From positions 744,001-808,000 of the forward strand of contig NC_088938.1 of assembly GCF_033473495.1 (NCBI RefSeq): DNA of 64,000 nucleotides, read 5' to 3'. Shown here in pieces: positions 45,055 through 54,360 of the stretch. Within the stretch, counting starts at the first letter, position 1. Every line of letters starts with the position of its first letter. Origin of the DNA: Cercospora beticola (Eukaryota > Ascomycota > Dothideomycetes > Mycosphaerellales > Mycosphaerellaceae). The translations under genes were made by a program, and so were the position numbers. Under the pieces are notes generated by a model that worked only from the letters and a program-made list of their open reading frames with translations, was not told the DNA's origin and made no database searches.

Positions 45055-45762
45055 CTATTGCGTGTTTGCAGTCAAGGGGGAACATTCGCAAGGTCCAGCA
45101 CATGCAACACGAGTGGGCTCACTCGGTGCCCTTCGACGAAGTATCTCAGACCGCAATCTCTTCTCAATGCGCGGATCCGCTATCGCCTGCTTCGGCGGGA
45201 ACATTTCAGCAGAAATCACCGCCTCCTTAACGAGATGGCTTTGTATCGGGTTCCTTCCTAGCCATATGCAACTTCTGATTTCAAGGTGGATGGTTTCGTA
45301 GTTCAGCCAAGACCAATCATTTGCCATGTTGAGAAGACCACGATAGCATCCCATATTGTGCATCATGAATGTGTGGATTCGTATCTGTGGTCGAGGCGTC
45401 GGGCCAGAAGTGATGCAGCGAACGAAGTGAAGGAGCTCTAGGAAATCGAAGCGATTGATGTATGCCGAGAATTCGTTGTTGGCGTAGAACATTGCGAGGC
45501 TTTCCGATCGAGTCTGTCGCGAGACGCGTGTGATGGCAGGCTGAACAGCGAGAGTCATGTGGTTGTCGACATAAGGCGAGGTGATGAAGAGTCGCTCGTT
45601 GCGCTCTTTCGAAGGTAGTGCGAGCTCGTAGATGATGTTGCGGATCTCTGGCGGGAGCTCGAAGAACGTCGCTGTCTGCCGTGCGCATGGTGTCGCTATT
45701 GTCATCGCCGCCATCTTGCCTGGAAAGTCGTCTAGCGCAGCGCGCTCAATCTTGGAAAGCAT
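45055..45762 (-). CDS. 2EXR/F-box-like domain protein of filamentous fungi
   Basis: A single exon of 235 aa. The segment FFELPPEIRNIIYELALP at about 33-50 is the hallmark opening of a large family of filamentous-fungal proteins (often annotated 2EXR or F-box-like), followed by a short strand-rich part and ITRVSRQTRSESLAMFYANNEF, again typical. The rest carries aromatic and hydrophobic patches without catalytic motifs. Dothideomycetes have many paralogues; their function is unknown, with ubiquitin-ligase adaptor roles proposed only by analogy with F-box helices. An in-frame ATG 48 nt downstream (MAAMTIATP) is a plausible alternative start. It lies 225 bases downstream of PRO1 on the same strand. 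Confidence 0.78.
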   Translation of the reverse strand: MLSKIERAALDDFPGKMAAMTIATPCARQTATFFELPPEIRNIIYELALPSKERNERLFITSPYVDNHMTLAVQPAITRVSRQTRSESLAMFYANNEFSAYINRFDFLELLHFVRCITSGPTPRPQIRIHTFMMHNMGCYRGLLNMANDWSWLNYETIHLEIRSCIWLGRNPIQSHLVKEAVISAEMFPPKQAIADPRIEKRLRSEILRRRAPSEPTRVACAGPCECSPLTANTQ

Positions 45763-45987
45763 GACTGGGTGCGATCGATGTCAACGAAGTCGCGATGTGA
45801 AGTAATGATCAGTCTTTGTGTGGGAGACGAGAGGTATGGTAGTACGAATGGCTGCTTGTTACTCCCGTGGTCGATGTTGAAGTTCGAGGCCGCACGAAGT
45901 AAGAAGCTCAGGCTGCAGCCGTTGAAGAGCAAGTGCCGTACAACATGCAAGAGCAAGAGCGCGCGCAAACAAAAACATCGCTTTTCT

Positions 45988-47540
45988 TCAGCCATCCACA
46001 TAGCTCGACAGCCGTCCCATACTGAATCGCTTATCGTTCGGAGATGTAATGCTCAACCTCTTCGTCTCATCCGGCGCTGGTGTAACCGGTCGACTCAGGT
46101 CCTTGTTGAACAGCGCGACACTGTCCCTCACAGCAACATACTCAGAGTCTGCGTATCCGATGATTGAAGCGATCTGACTGCTTCTGTGGCCTGCGATTCT
46201 CTTGATCTCAATGGCGGAGTAGTTGACAATGGCTTTACCAACCTCTTCGCCCTCACTCAAGGGCGAATTCCTCGTTGGCAGCACCACGATGCGAACGCAT
46301 TCATGTTGACCAAAGTGGCCTTCGACGTCCACGACACCAACAGGGAGTAATCCGTTCTTCGACTGCAGAGCTGTGTAAGCTCCGTGATCCACATATACCG
46401 TTCCGTGCGCCGCGAGGCCATGTAAGAGCCAAAAATAGCGATCTCTGATCGGATGCGGATCTGGTAGAAACCGGGTGTGCAAGGGAGGAAGTCCAGGCTC
46501 TTCAAGTTTGAGTGCGCCATTTCCGTTGACGACTGGCGTAGTATGGAGTGCCGGCTCATGGGACGCCAACTCACCGCTTTGTTCCATACTCTTCGCTGCC
46601 GCCTTTTGAGCTTCCGCGTGTCTGACAATCGCTGCGATATTTCCCGGCTTACTACTCCTGGTGATGACTGTTGTCACACCAGCTGCAGTAGCCAGTCTTG
46701 CAGCCACGATCTTCGTGCTCATTCCACCTGTGCCGAGCGAACTTCCTGCACTTGAGGTATCCGCAGCCAGCTCAGCGATGTCCTCCACCACCTCTATTGC
46801 CTTAGCATCTGGATGATTTCGAGGATTCTTGTCATATAAGCAATCCACATCCGTCATCAAGAACAGGTAGTCGGCATGCACCATGCCTGCTGTTATGGCA
46901 CTCAATGTATCATTGTCTCCAAATTTGATCTCTTGCACCGAAAGTGTGTCGTTCTCGTTCACAATCGGTATGACTCCCATGTGTAGTAATTCGTGGAAGG
47001 TGTTCTGTGCATTGAGGTACTGATTTCGATCGGCAATGTCGTTCCTCGTCAAGAGGATCTGAGCTACAGGCTGCCGCATGTGCATGAACAGCTGGTCCCA
47101 CATGGCCATGAGCTTGCACTGTCCTATTGCTGCCAGCGCTTGGACTTGTGGGAGGAGTTTGGGCCGTCGCTCCATGTTCATTTGCCGTAGGGCCATGCCA
47201 ATGGCTCCAGACGAACAAATGACTACCCGATGTCCGTCATGGCGAAGACTCATTGCGGTTTCGACGATCGTCGAGAGGGTAGAGAGGAGAGGCTCATGGG
47301 TCTTTTCGTCCACTATGGAGGATGTGCCTAGCCCACTGTCAGCACATCATAATCCTGCATACCATTGCCTATAGTCTTTACTAGTGCTGTACCGAGCTTG
47401 ATGACGACCGTCAAGTGTTTCTCCTTCATCTTGACGGTTTCCTGAGGTGTCCGGCCACCTATTCCTCCACTGTGTGAGTTGTGTAAGTCGAGGCTGCTGC
47501 CATTCGCCCGCAGGGTGGTGGGAGGTTCTCGTAGCTCCAT
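45988..47540 (-). CDS. PRO1: Glutamate 5-kinase
   Basis: Two exons, 47540-47393 and 47327-45988, with a 65-nt intron (GTACAG...CTGAC...CTAG); 495 aa. Splicing regenerates the canonical IKLGTSSIVDEKTHEP. A second GT 30 nt downstream would keep the frame but leave an intron of only 35 nt, too short. The enzyme phosphorylates glutamate, the first and feedback-regulated step of proline synthesis in the cytosol. The amino-acid kinase domain spans about 45-300, with VVICSSGAIG, LTRNDIADRNQYLNAQNTF, IPIVNENDTL, KFGDNDTLSA, LMTDVDCLY and GTGGMSTKI, the expected ATP and glutamate-binding blocks. A PUA domain follows at about 350-450. The tail is Ser/Pro-rich. No gamma-glutamyl phosphate reductase gene lies nearby, so the plant-type P5CS fusion is absent. 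Confidence 0.96.
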
Positions 47541-47797
47541 TTTAGCTGGGGAGTAGTCATGTTTTTGGGGAATCCATCGAAAGCATGTGCATTAGCCTGT
47601 GACAATCTGCCCTGCCAAGGCGCGATATCGGGGTTGGTGCTTCCGCATTGAGGCGCACCTTCCCTCCCGACCAGCCGCATACAGACACCGTCAACACGAA
47701 CACACCGTGTGCGAGCACTGTGAATGGAAATACCGAAGTAGCGGTGGAGGTCTAACTCAAACAATTCGCAGGGGTATCATCGCGTAAGAATTGGTCG

Positions 47798-49786
47798 CTA
47801 TGCAATAATCACGTCCAGGACCGAGTCCAACCACTCATCATACCATTGTCTCTTTCGTTCGCCCACGAGAGCATCGATCATCAGCTGCGTAGCAACTTTG
47901 TTGCTCTCACCTCCTGCGGCCTTTCCATCCTCTTGTTCTCTCCATGCTTTCTCTGCTGCTTCTGCTGCCCTCCTAATGGCAGCTTCTTCGTCCTCATCAC
48001 CATAAAGATCGCAGCGCTCACATTCCGCGCATTTGCCTCCATTCGGTCGGAAGTGCTGGCAGAAATGTGCATATCCTTCTCGACTGGTGATCTCAGATCG
48101 ACAGATGTAGCACATCGTATAGCCGCAATTGCAAACGAGTTTGTTGCAGCCGGAAGATTTGACGAAGCTAAGCATGCATTTCGGGCACGTGCGCTTGACT
48201 GCAGCTGTGGCCGAGGTCTCGATCGCTGTCCGCAACGAAGTCTTCTCTGATTCGAAGCAATTATGCGGATCGTTCCATAGAGCGGTGCAGCGGATGCAGG
48301 ATATACGTAAGCATTTCGGATGTCGACATACGAATTTGAGATTCTGTCGCCGCTTCTGGATGCGAAGGATGGATCGATCCAATACTGCAGCAGCAGGTGG
48401 GATCAACCGGATGAGAAGCCAAAGCGCGGAGCCGAGGGCGAGAAGAGGTGCTGTGAAGAGCGATAGTGCCATGATGAAGGTAAGGAATATGAGCTGAACT
48501 CCCGGTGGCGCATAGCGAGCAACATGTTCCCAAACTGCCATCGGTTGCTTCAGTCGTGGTTTTGGATATTCTTGAATCTCAGCATAGCTGCAGAAAGGGC
48601 AACGTTGAAGTGAGAGGCCACTCTGTAGAAGGGCCTCGCTCGACACACGTGCCTGGAACTCATTCCACACGTCCTCGTTATCCTGACCTTCTGTCAATGC
48701 TCGATAGAGGAGGGCCTTCGGTATGTTGCCCGGACATTCTGCAGAAGCAAAGCACCGGACTGTCGCGATCTTCATGTCTGCCGCTCTTGCCCAACCTTGA
48801 CCGTATAATGCTTCGTTGACTGTTCGTTTGATGCATTCTAAGCAAAGCACATGGCATGCGTCATCACAAGTGGCCAGCTTCTCGAATGTCACCGAGCTGT
48901 AACAACACTCGCAATCGAAAAGAGCCTCGAGCTCTTCTGCCTCATCCTCGTTGAGTTTGCTCGCCACTTCGTAATCGATGCGCGCACGCTCTTGTTCTTG
49001 CTTCTTTAGGATGGGCGCGACAAACAGCTCATGCAATTCGTGGTCAAGCTGTGAACTGCCTGTCCGCCGTACCGCAGGAGCTGGGGAAGCCTCACTATCT
49101 CCCAGGCTCTGCCAAACAATAAAAGGATGATTGCGAACTTCTGTAGCATCATCTGTGGCTCGCCTTGTCCAAAAACTCGTCAGGGAGAAGCGCCATGATT
49201 TCGCAGCCACTTGCTGGAGCACCGGTCTTGCCAGCGTATATGAGAAATTCTGTTCCGCAAGCACGCCTCGGACTGTCGACTTGCTGAGCGTCTTGAATTC
49301 CTGATAGAATACTTGCTTCACTGCATCCTTATACGCCTCGCTTCGAAACAACTCCACGTCTCGCGGACGAGTCTCGACAGCGGCAGTAGTAGGAGTAGCA
49401 ACACGCTTCGTCCCACGAGGAGTTCTGTACCGCCCTTTGGCCCACTTCGCCTTCTTGACCAGCAAGTGCTCCGTAACGATCTGCAGACGACTCTCCTCGC
49501 TCACGCTTACGAGCATTTCTCGAAACACCTCAGGTTGAACATCAGGGAAGATATCGACCAAAGCCAGTAGAGCGGAGTTCAATTCTCTGAGATCAGGTTC
49601 ATCTTTCTCCTCTGTCGTTTCCTCAGGTAGCAGAGTGGGGTCATAGAGGGGTGAAATGCCCGATCCGGAAGGATTCTTGTTATCCTTGTCTGTAGCCTCT
49701 TGTGCCGCTGCACTCCTGAAAGGTCGAAAGAAGTCTGCTTTGGTCTTCCAAAGGCGACCGGACTTTGGCAGAGGTACGTGGTCCAT
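47798..49786 (-). CDS. RNF216/TRIAD3-like RBR E3 ubiquitin ligase with membrane insertion
   Basis: A single exon of 662 aa. A CUE-like helix region lies at about 66-112 (ELNSALLALVDIFPDVQPEV). RING1 begins at Cys292 (CECCYSSVTFEKL), the IBR includes Cys396/Cys399 and Cys487/Cys492/Cys497/Cys500, and RING2 starts with Cys534/Cys537. The catalytic Cys should be Cys547 in SSGCNKLVCNCG. The run YAHFCQH, then CAECERCDLYGDEDEE, resembles the segment after RING2 in vertebrate RNF216, supporting that subgroup. The unusual point is an 87-residue gap between the first and second Cys pairs of the IBR. It contains a strongly hydrophobic stretch at about 429-466 (VQLIFLTFIMALSLFTAPLL...) long enough for one or two membrane passes. 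RBR ligases form a thioester on RING2 before passing ubiquitin on. It lies 257 bases upstream of PRO1, same strand. Confidence 0.9.
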   Translation of the reverse strand: MDHVPLPKSGRLWKTKADFFRPFRSAAAQEATDKDNKNPSGSGISPLYDPTLLPEETTEEKDEPDLRELNSALLALVDIFPDVQPEVFREMLVSVSEESRLQIVTEHLLVKKAKWAKGRYRTPRGTKRVATPTTAAVETRPRDVELFRSEAYKDAVKQVFYQEFKTLSKSTVRGVLAEQNFSYTLARPVLQQVAAKSWRFSLTSFWTRRATDDATEVRNHPFIVWQSLGDSEASPAPAVRRTGSSQLDHELHELFVAPILKKQEQERARIDYEVASKLNEDEAEELEALFDCECCYSSVTFEKLATCDDACHVLCLECIKRTVNEALYGQGWARAADMKIATVRCFASAECPGNIPKALLYRALTEGQDNEDVWNEFQARVSSEALLQSGLSLQRCPFCSYAEIQEYPKPRLKQPMAVWEHVARYAPPGVQLIFLTFIMALSLFTAPLLALGSALWLLIRLIPPAAAVLDRSILRIQKRRQNLKFVCRHPKCLRISCIRCTALWNDPHNCFESEKTSLRTAIETSATAAVKRTCPKCMLSFVKSSGCNKLVCNCGYTMCYICRSEITSREGYAHFCQHFRPNGGKCAECERCDLYGDEDEEAAIRRAAEAAEKAWREQEDGKAAGGESNKVATQLMIDALVGERKRQWYDEWLDSVLDVIIA

Positions 49787-50267
49787 GAGACTTCCTGTAT
49801 GTCATTCGATCCTCTCAGTATAGTGATGTGGCATGGCATAGTCACTATGTCAACATGTGAGGCCGCAGTATGGATGGAAGTTGGCAACTGCGCCACAGAA
49901 CTTTAATCAAATGTCTTGGCGATCATGCAAGCAAGCAATTTGTTCAACCAGTTCTGAGCAACGACAAAAGATTATTGCTGTACGAGGGCAAGGTCACGAC
50001 TTAAGTCTCTGAAAAGATCTCTCATGATGAAGTGAGAGGAGTTTGCACTGTGTTGAGCTAAGATGATGCTGCGTCGAGCTAACGTTTCCGAGCCACCGAG
50101 GAAGGACAGCCTCGACAGCGTTGCGATAATGATACTTGCTCTAAGCTACTCGCATACACTCGTAAAAAGCTGGGTATCCGATGTCATCATCACAGCCATC
50201 CATCTCGTCAGCTCATATTCTCGTCGTGCCCCGAATCTGGCAACGACAGATCCAACCGCTTCATTCG
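49787..50267. other. Intergenic, RBR ligase promoter side
   Basis: 481 bases between the RBR start and the DDI1 stop, both minus strand. It should hold the DDI1 3' UTR and the RBR promoter. No other feature is visible. Confidence 0.6.
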
Positions 50268-51806
50268 TCAGGACTGGAACAACAGCCCAGCCGCGTACTC
50301 AACGTTGCCATCGCATGCATCCAACGCTGCAACAGCTTGCTGCCGAGAGAAACCGAGACTCTGCAGTTGCTCGATCTTCTCCTTAGAGTGACCAGACGAC
50401 GCTGCTGGAGCCGGAGCTGCTGCCGGCGCTGCAGGTGCTGGCCGCTGTGTTGAGGCACCGCCACCCAGCGTCTGGCCTTGCCCCTGGAAAGACCCGCCAT
50501 TTGGTTGCGATGATGAGGAAGCTGCTGCAGCGGTTCCAGCTGGCTGAACGGTGCCAGATTTGGCCCCAATCTCAGTCCCATTTGGTCCTTTGATGGTTGG
50601 CTCCGCAGCCTGCGCTTCCTCAAAGTTCTTGGGAATATCAGCTTCTCCTAAGAAGGTGACCTCGTTGCCGTCGCCGAAGATGAGCTTGTTCTGCCGAAGA
50701 TCGATGACGGCCTGGAAACGTTTAAGCATATCGAGTCCGAGCAAGAGGTCGACATCCTTGCCCTCCATGACGGTGAAGGAGCAACTCATGGTCTGATTGC
50801 CAATCTTGATGTCTGCAGAGTGAACTCGACCCAAGATCTGTGCCGTACCGACACCCTTTGCAATGCCCGAATAGCGCTTGTCGATCAAACGCATGATGCC
50901 GCATGCCTCAGCACAGGAGGGTGACATGATCGTTGTCTGCGCGCCGGAATCCACAAAGGCCTTGACTGGCTTCTTGTTGACCTCAACAGGTACGTAAAGC
51001 ATCGTGACTCTCCCGAAGACTGCCACTAGTGTTAGTACCTACGCAAGATGCACGATCGTTGACCATGACTTACCCTCCGGGTTGTGCTCATAGGCGAATT
51101 GGAGATTCTCCTGCACTGACTCTTGCCGAATCATCTCCTCAATCTTCTGTTGTGCCTCGATGTTGAATGGGTCCTCGTTCAGAAGCCGCATCTGCTCTTG
51201 TCGCTCACGTTCTCTATCCGAATCTTCTCTGATCATCTCTTGCCACACCTCGCGGAATCTGGTCTGGTCATGAATCGCTGCGGCCAAAGCTGGTCGTTGT
51301 TCTCTGATCTGGGCCATCGCGCCTGGGTTGGCTAGGATATTTTGACGCGTACTCTCAATCTCTTCCGTGTTGTTTGGCGGGCCTCGCCCTCGGGCACCTT
51401 GCTGAGGCCGCCGTTGAGCGCCCATGTTGTTCTGTTGTGGTCGACTCATGAGCATAGCAATCAGATCGCCATCCTTCACTCCCGCTGCGTCTAAGCTCTT
51501 GCTGTCGTCTTGGAGAGCCTGATTGTTCAGAAAGAACTGCTGTGAGGCTTGGGGAATTTGGGTCTCTGCAGTGACGAAGCCTTTGAGATCGGCGACGGAG
51601 AGTTCGGAAGGAAGGTCCAGGTTAAGGAGCTCCTGGTCGAGTTGGTGGTTCGGAGCGATGATTTGTATAGTAATGCGCGTCCTGCCATGATGGCACACAG
51701 GTTAGCAGCAGGTCGTTGCGGAGTGGCACAGGCATGCTCTGGCGGTGAGACCATCACATAGCGACGGGAGCGCAGGCTCTTGTATCGCGGCTAGCTGTAC
51801 TCACAT
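50268..51806 (-). CDS. DDI1: Ddi1 ubiquitin shuttle with retroviral-type aspartyl protease fold
   Basis: Three exons: 51806-51805, 51681-51074 and 51019-50268, with introns of 123 nt (GTGAGT...CTAAC...CAG) and 54 nt (GTAAGT...CTAAC...CAG); 453 aa. Only AT of the start codon lies in exon 1; the G comes from exon 2. With this model both junctions keep phase and the protein starts [10 protein letters not shown] ubiquitin-like domain spans about 1-75, a helical Ddi domain about 120-200 ([19 protein letters not shown]), the RVP protease domain about 205-325 with the active-site Asp227 in FVDSGAQTT, a Pro/Ala/Gln-rich linker and a C-terminal UBA at about 412-453 ([28 protein letters not shown]). 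Ddi1 delivers or cleaves ubiquitinated clients at the proteasome. It shares a roughly 1-kb divergent region with the acetyltransferase gene. Confidence 0.94.
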
Positions 51807-52798
51807 GTTGCCTGTTCAGTGGGCTTCAGGCCCAGAATTCTTGCTGAGGTCGTACGTCCTTGCTCGAGCTCTTATGCAAGTCGCCTGAAGGAGCAGTGTG
51901 TCTGGAATGCCGGCAACAGCAGCGTCACACCCGCCTGGGGGATTTGCCTGCGACGGAGACTAGTACTGCGAGATCGTTTGGCTCCGCGTCGTTGCAACTC
52001 GAGAGCAGCGAAGAGGGTCGGTCAGCTGTGGATGGCACGGTTACCGCGGTGTGGCCGATGGGGTGTCCAGGTGGCGGCTGCTTTGGGATGAGCGGGGCGG
52101 CGTCAGGCGGCGATGGTGTGCGTGTCAGAAGCTGCGCGAAGACTGAAATGGGTGAATGGTTTTGATGATGCTGGGAAAAGAAGCTGGCGACCCCCAGGCA
52201 GCTCTCGTAATCGCGGCGCCGAACACAGTGGAAGATGATGGCATGCGAGTGACGACGGCTTCACTTGACGCTTCACTTTACCGTTGCTATTCACGTGGCA
52301 CTGCTGTTGTCGGTGAGTCTGGCGCAGCGCTGGCCTGGCCGTCTTGCAGGATCCGCACGCCTGGATAATCAATATCGCCTCTGATCATGCGCGTGTCTGC
52401 AGCGAGACTGCAGACGTGATCGACCCCTCGCCCGAGTCAGGGCAGCCGCCACCAACGCAACCACATTCGGCACTCGCATCGGTCGAACCCGTCCCGAACC
52501 CGCCTGCTCAGGTCCAGAGCGGGGGGCATCAAGCATCGCATTGGACAGACTTCTGCAAAATATATTACCTCGTTGATAGACTTCACCACTCTTCGGCCGG
52601 ACGCCTCTGGGCACCATATACAGTATACACGGATAAGCGAGCCTGCATATACACGCTACTGCACTGCACGACATTGGCAGGCCGCAGGACGACGAACGTC
52701 ACCCGTATGACAGAGCACTCCTAGGCATCGTCTGCGAGGATAGTTGTTGCACAGTTGCGCGCCGTGCATACAAAGAAGCCTTTCGCGCCGCCGCCGCC
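51807..52798. promoter_or_regulatory. Divergent upstream region of DDI1 and the acetyltransferase
   Basis: 992 bases between two divergent starts. It must contain both promoters and the noncoding part of DDI1 exon 1. Small open frames are present on both strands without domain content. Confidence 0.5.
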
Positions 52799-54054
52799 AT
52801 GCCTCGTGATCTGTCTTCGCTCCTGTCACAGGCGACAGACGACACTCTCGACAGCATGCCTCAGCTGTCAAGTCAGAAGCAGGAGGGTCCGCCGCTGCAA
52901 ACCCCATTTCTTTCATCCAACGACGACGATCAGGACCAGGATTCCGATGCCACCGAATACATGGACGAATTGGGGCAGAGCAATGAGAAGCGCGACCCTC
53001 TCCATCCCTACACGCAGACCCTCTCGCTTTCCGATGTCGAAAGCTGTGTCCGCCTAGAAGACGCCGCCTTTCCGCCAGCTGAAAGAGCCTCTCGGGAAAA
53101 GGTCAGTGTCTTTACTGTCACGAACGCGCCACACGTCGTTGTGGTGACATGTTGGTGATACCTTCCCGCGGTATGCGTTGTCTTCTGCTTCCGTAGCGTC
53201 GTGCTGTTCTGTCTGACAGGACGGCGGAGCCGATGAAATGTTTGAGACAGGGCGCTTGGCCGACCTCTCAATTCCTCGAAGATCTTCGCTGAGTTGGCAG
53301 CTCTGCACAACATCACGTATCATGCAACATCCACTTTCTTCCTTGCATTTTGGGCTTCAATGGCACCACTTCTTGCTTGTACCACGACACCGCGTTTCGG
53401 ATACATAGCATGACACCTGCGCATTCCCAAAATTGAAATGCACTATACGCCTTCGATTTGATGTCTGCACCGAGCCACTGTTTTTGATTCGAGAACAGTG
53501 CAGCTCGTACGGAAAAGTGGCACACAACATGCTGACAGCTCTCTTCGTAGTTCCAATACCGGTTGAAGAATTGCGGCGAGCTGAGCTTGGGAATCTTCAC
53601 CTCAGAAGAGAACTCCGAAGCAACGACCGCCTCAACCGCGTCACCAGCCTGGAGCGGAGCTCCGGAGCGCAAATCCATCCTTCTGGGGCATATTGTATCG
53701 ACAATGACCACCAGTTCGACAGTCACAGACGATGATATGAGCATTCCCACAGCCGACAATCCAGACTCCAAGCTTGGCCACAAGCCTGAAGGTCGGACGG
53801 TCTGCATACACAGCCTGGCGGTCCTGCCAGAGTACCAAGGGCGCAGTCTCGGTGGCACGCTCATGAAAGCCTACTTGCATCGACTAAAGACTCAGAGTGT
53901 CGCAGATCGAGCTGCTCTCATTGCTCACGACCATCTACTACCGTACTACGAACGATTTGGCTTCAAGAATCTCGGGCCGAGCAAGGCGCAATTTGGTGGT
54001 GGAGGATGGTACGATATGACTGTCGAACTGGACGCCCTAGAAGACGATGAATGA
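52799..54054 (+). CDS. GNAT acetyltransferase, AANAT/polyamine N-acetyltransferase-like
   Basis: Two exons, 52799-53101 and 53551-54054, separated by a 449-nt intron (GTCAGT...GCTGAC...CGTAG); 268 aa. The join REK^FQYRLKNCGELSLGIF matches the usual run of this family after AFPPAERAS. The N-terminal 75 residues are Asp/Ser/Gln-rich and disordered. The GNAT fold follows: TLSLSDVESCVRLEDAAFPP, then a variable insertion with a Ser/Thr-rich loop, then the acetyl-CoA loop in VCIHSLAVLPEYQGRSLGGTLM and the late YYERFGFKNLGPS. Relatives include serotonin N-acetyltransferase and yeast polyamine acetyltransferase Paa1, which acetylate arylalkylamines or polyamines. The true amine substrate is unknown. 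The 449-nt intron is several times longer than any other in the window. Confidence 0.86.
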
Positions 54055-54360
54055 TCGTTTTTGTCCGCCATGCTTGTGAAACTGCTAGATTGAGATCTAG
54101 TGAAATTTGGAAACTGCAGCAGCACTTGCGTGCCTGACACTTGCAACAGGCCGGCGCTCTCCATGCCAGCTGCTAGAACCGCTTTGGGACGACACATTCG
54201 ATCAGGACCACGTTGATACCATATTGCAGTTGGAAAATTGCACATTCACCGAAGATCTATCAACATCGCCTGCACCAAACGCAGCACAGCTGGGTATCTC
54301 GCTCACATGATAATCAAGATGACCTGTACACATCTCTCCAGAACCCACTTCCACACGCTC
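54055..54360. other. Convergent spacer
   Basis: 306 bases between two converging stop codons, expected to hold both 3' UTRs. Nothing else is visible. Confidence 0.6.

Noticed and set aside
47328..47392. Alternative PRO1 splice donor giving a 10-residue insertion after KLG
   Set aside because: It keeps the frame but leaves an intron of 35 nt, shorter than fungal introns can be, and would disrupt the conserved LGTSSIVDE loop.
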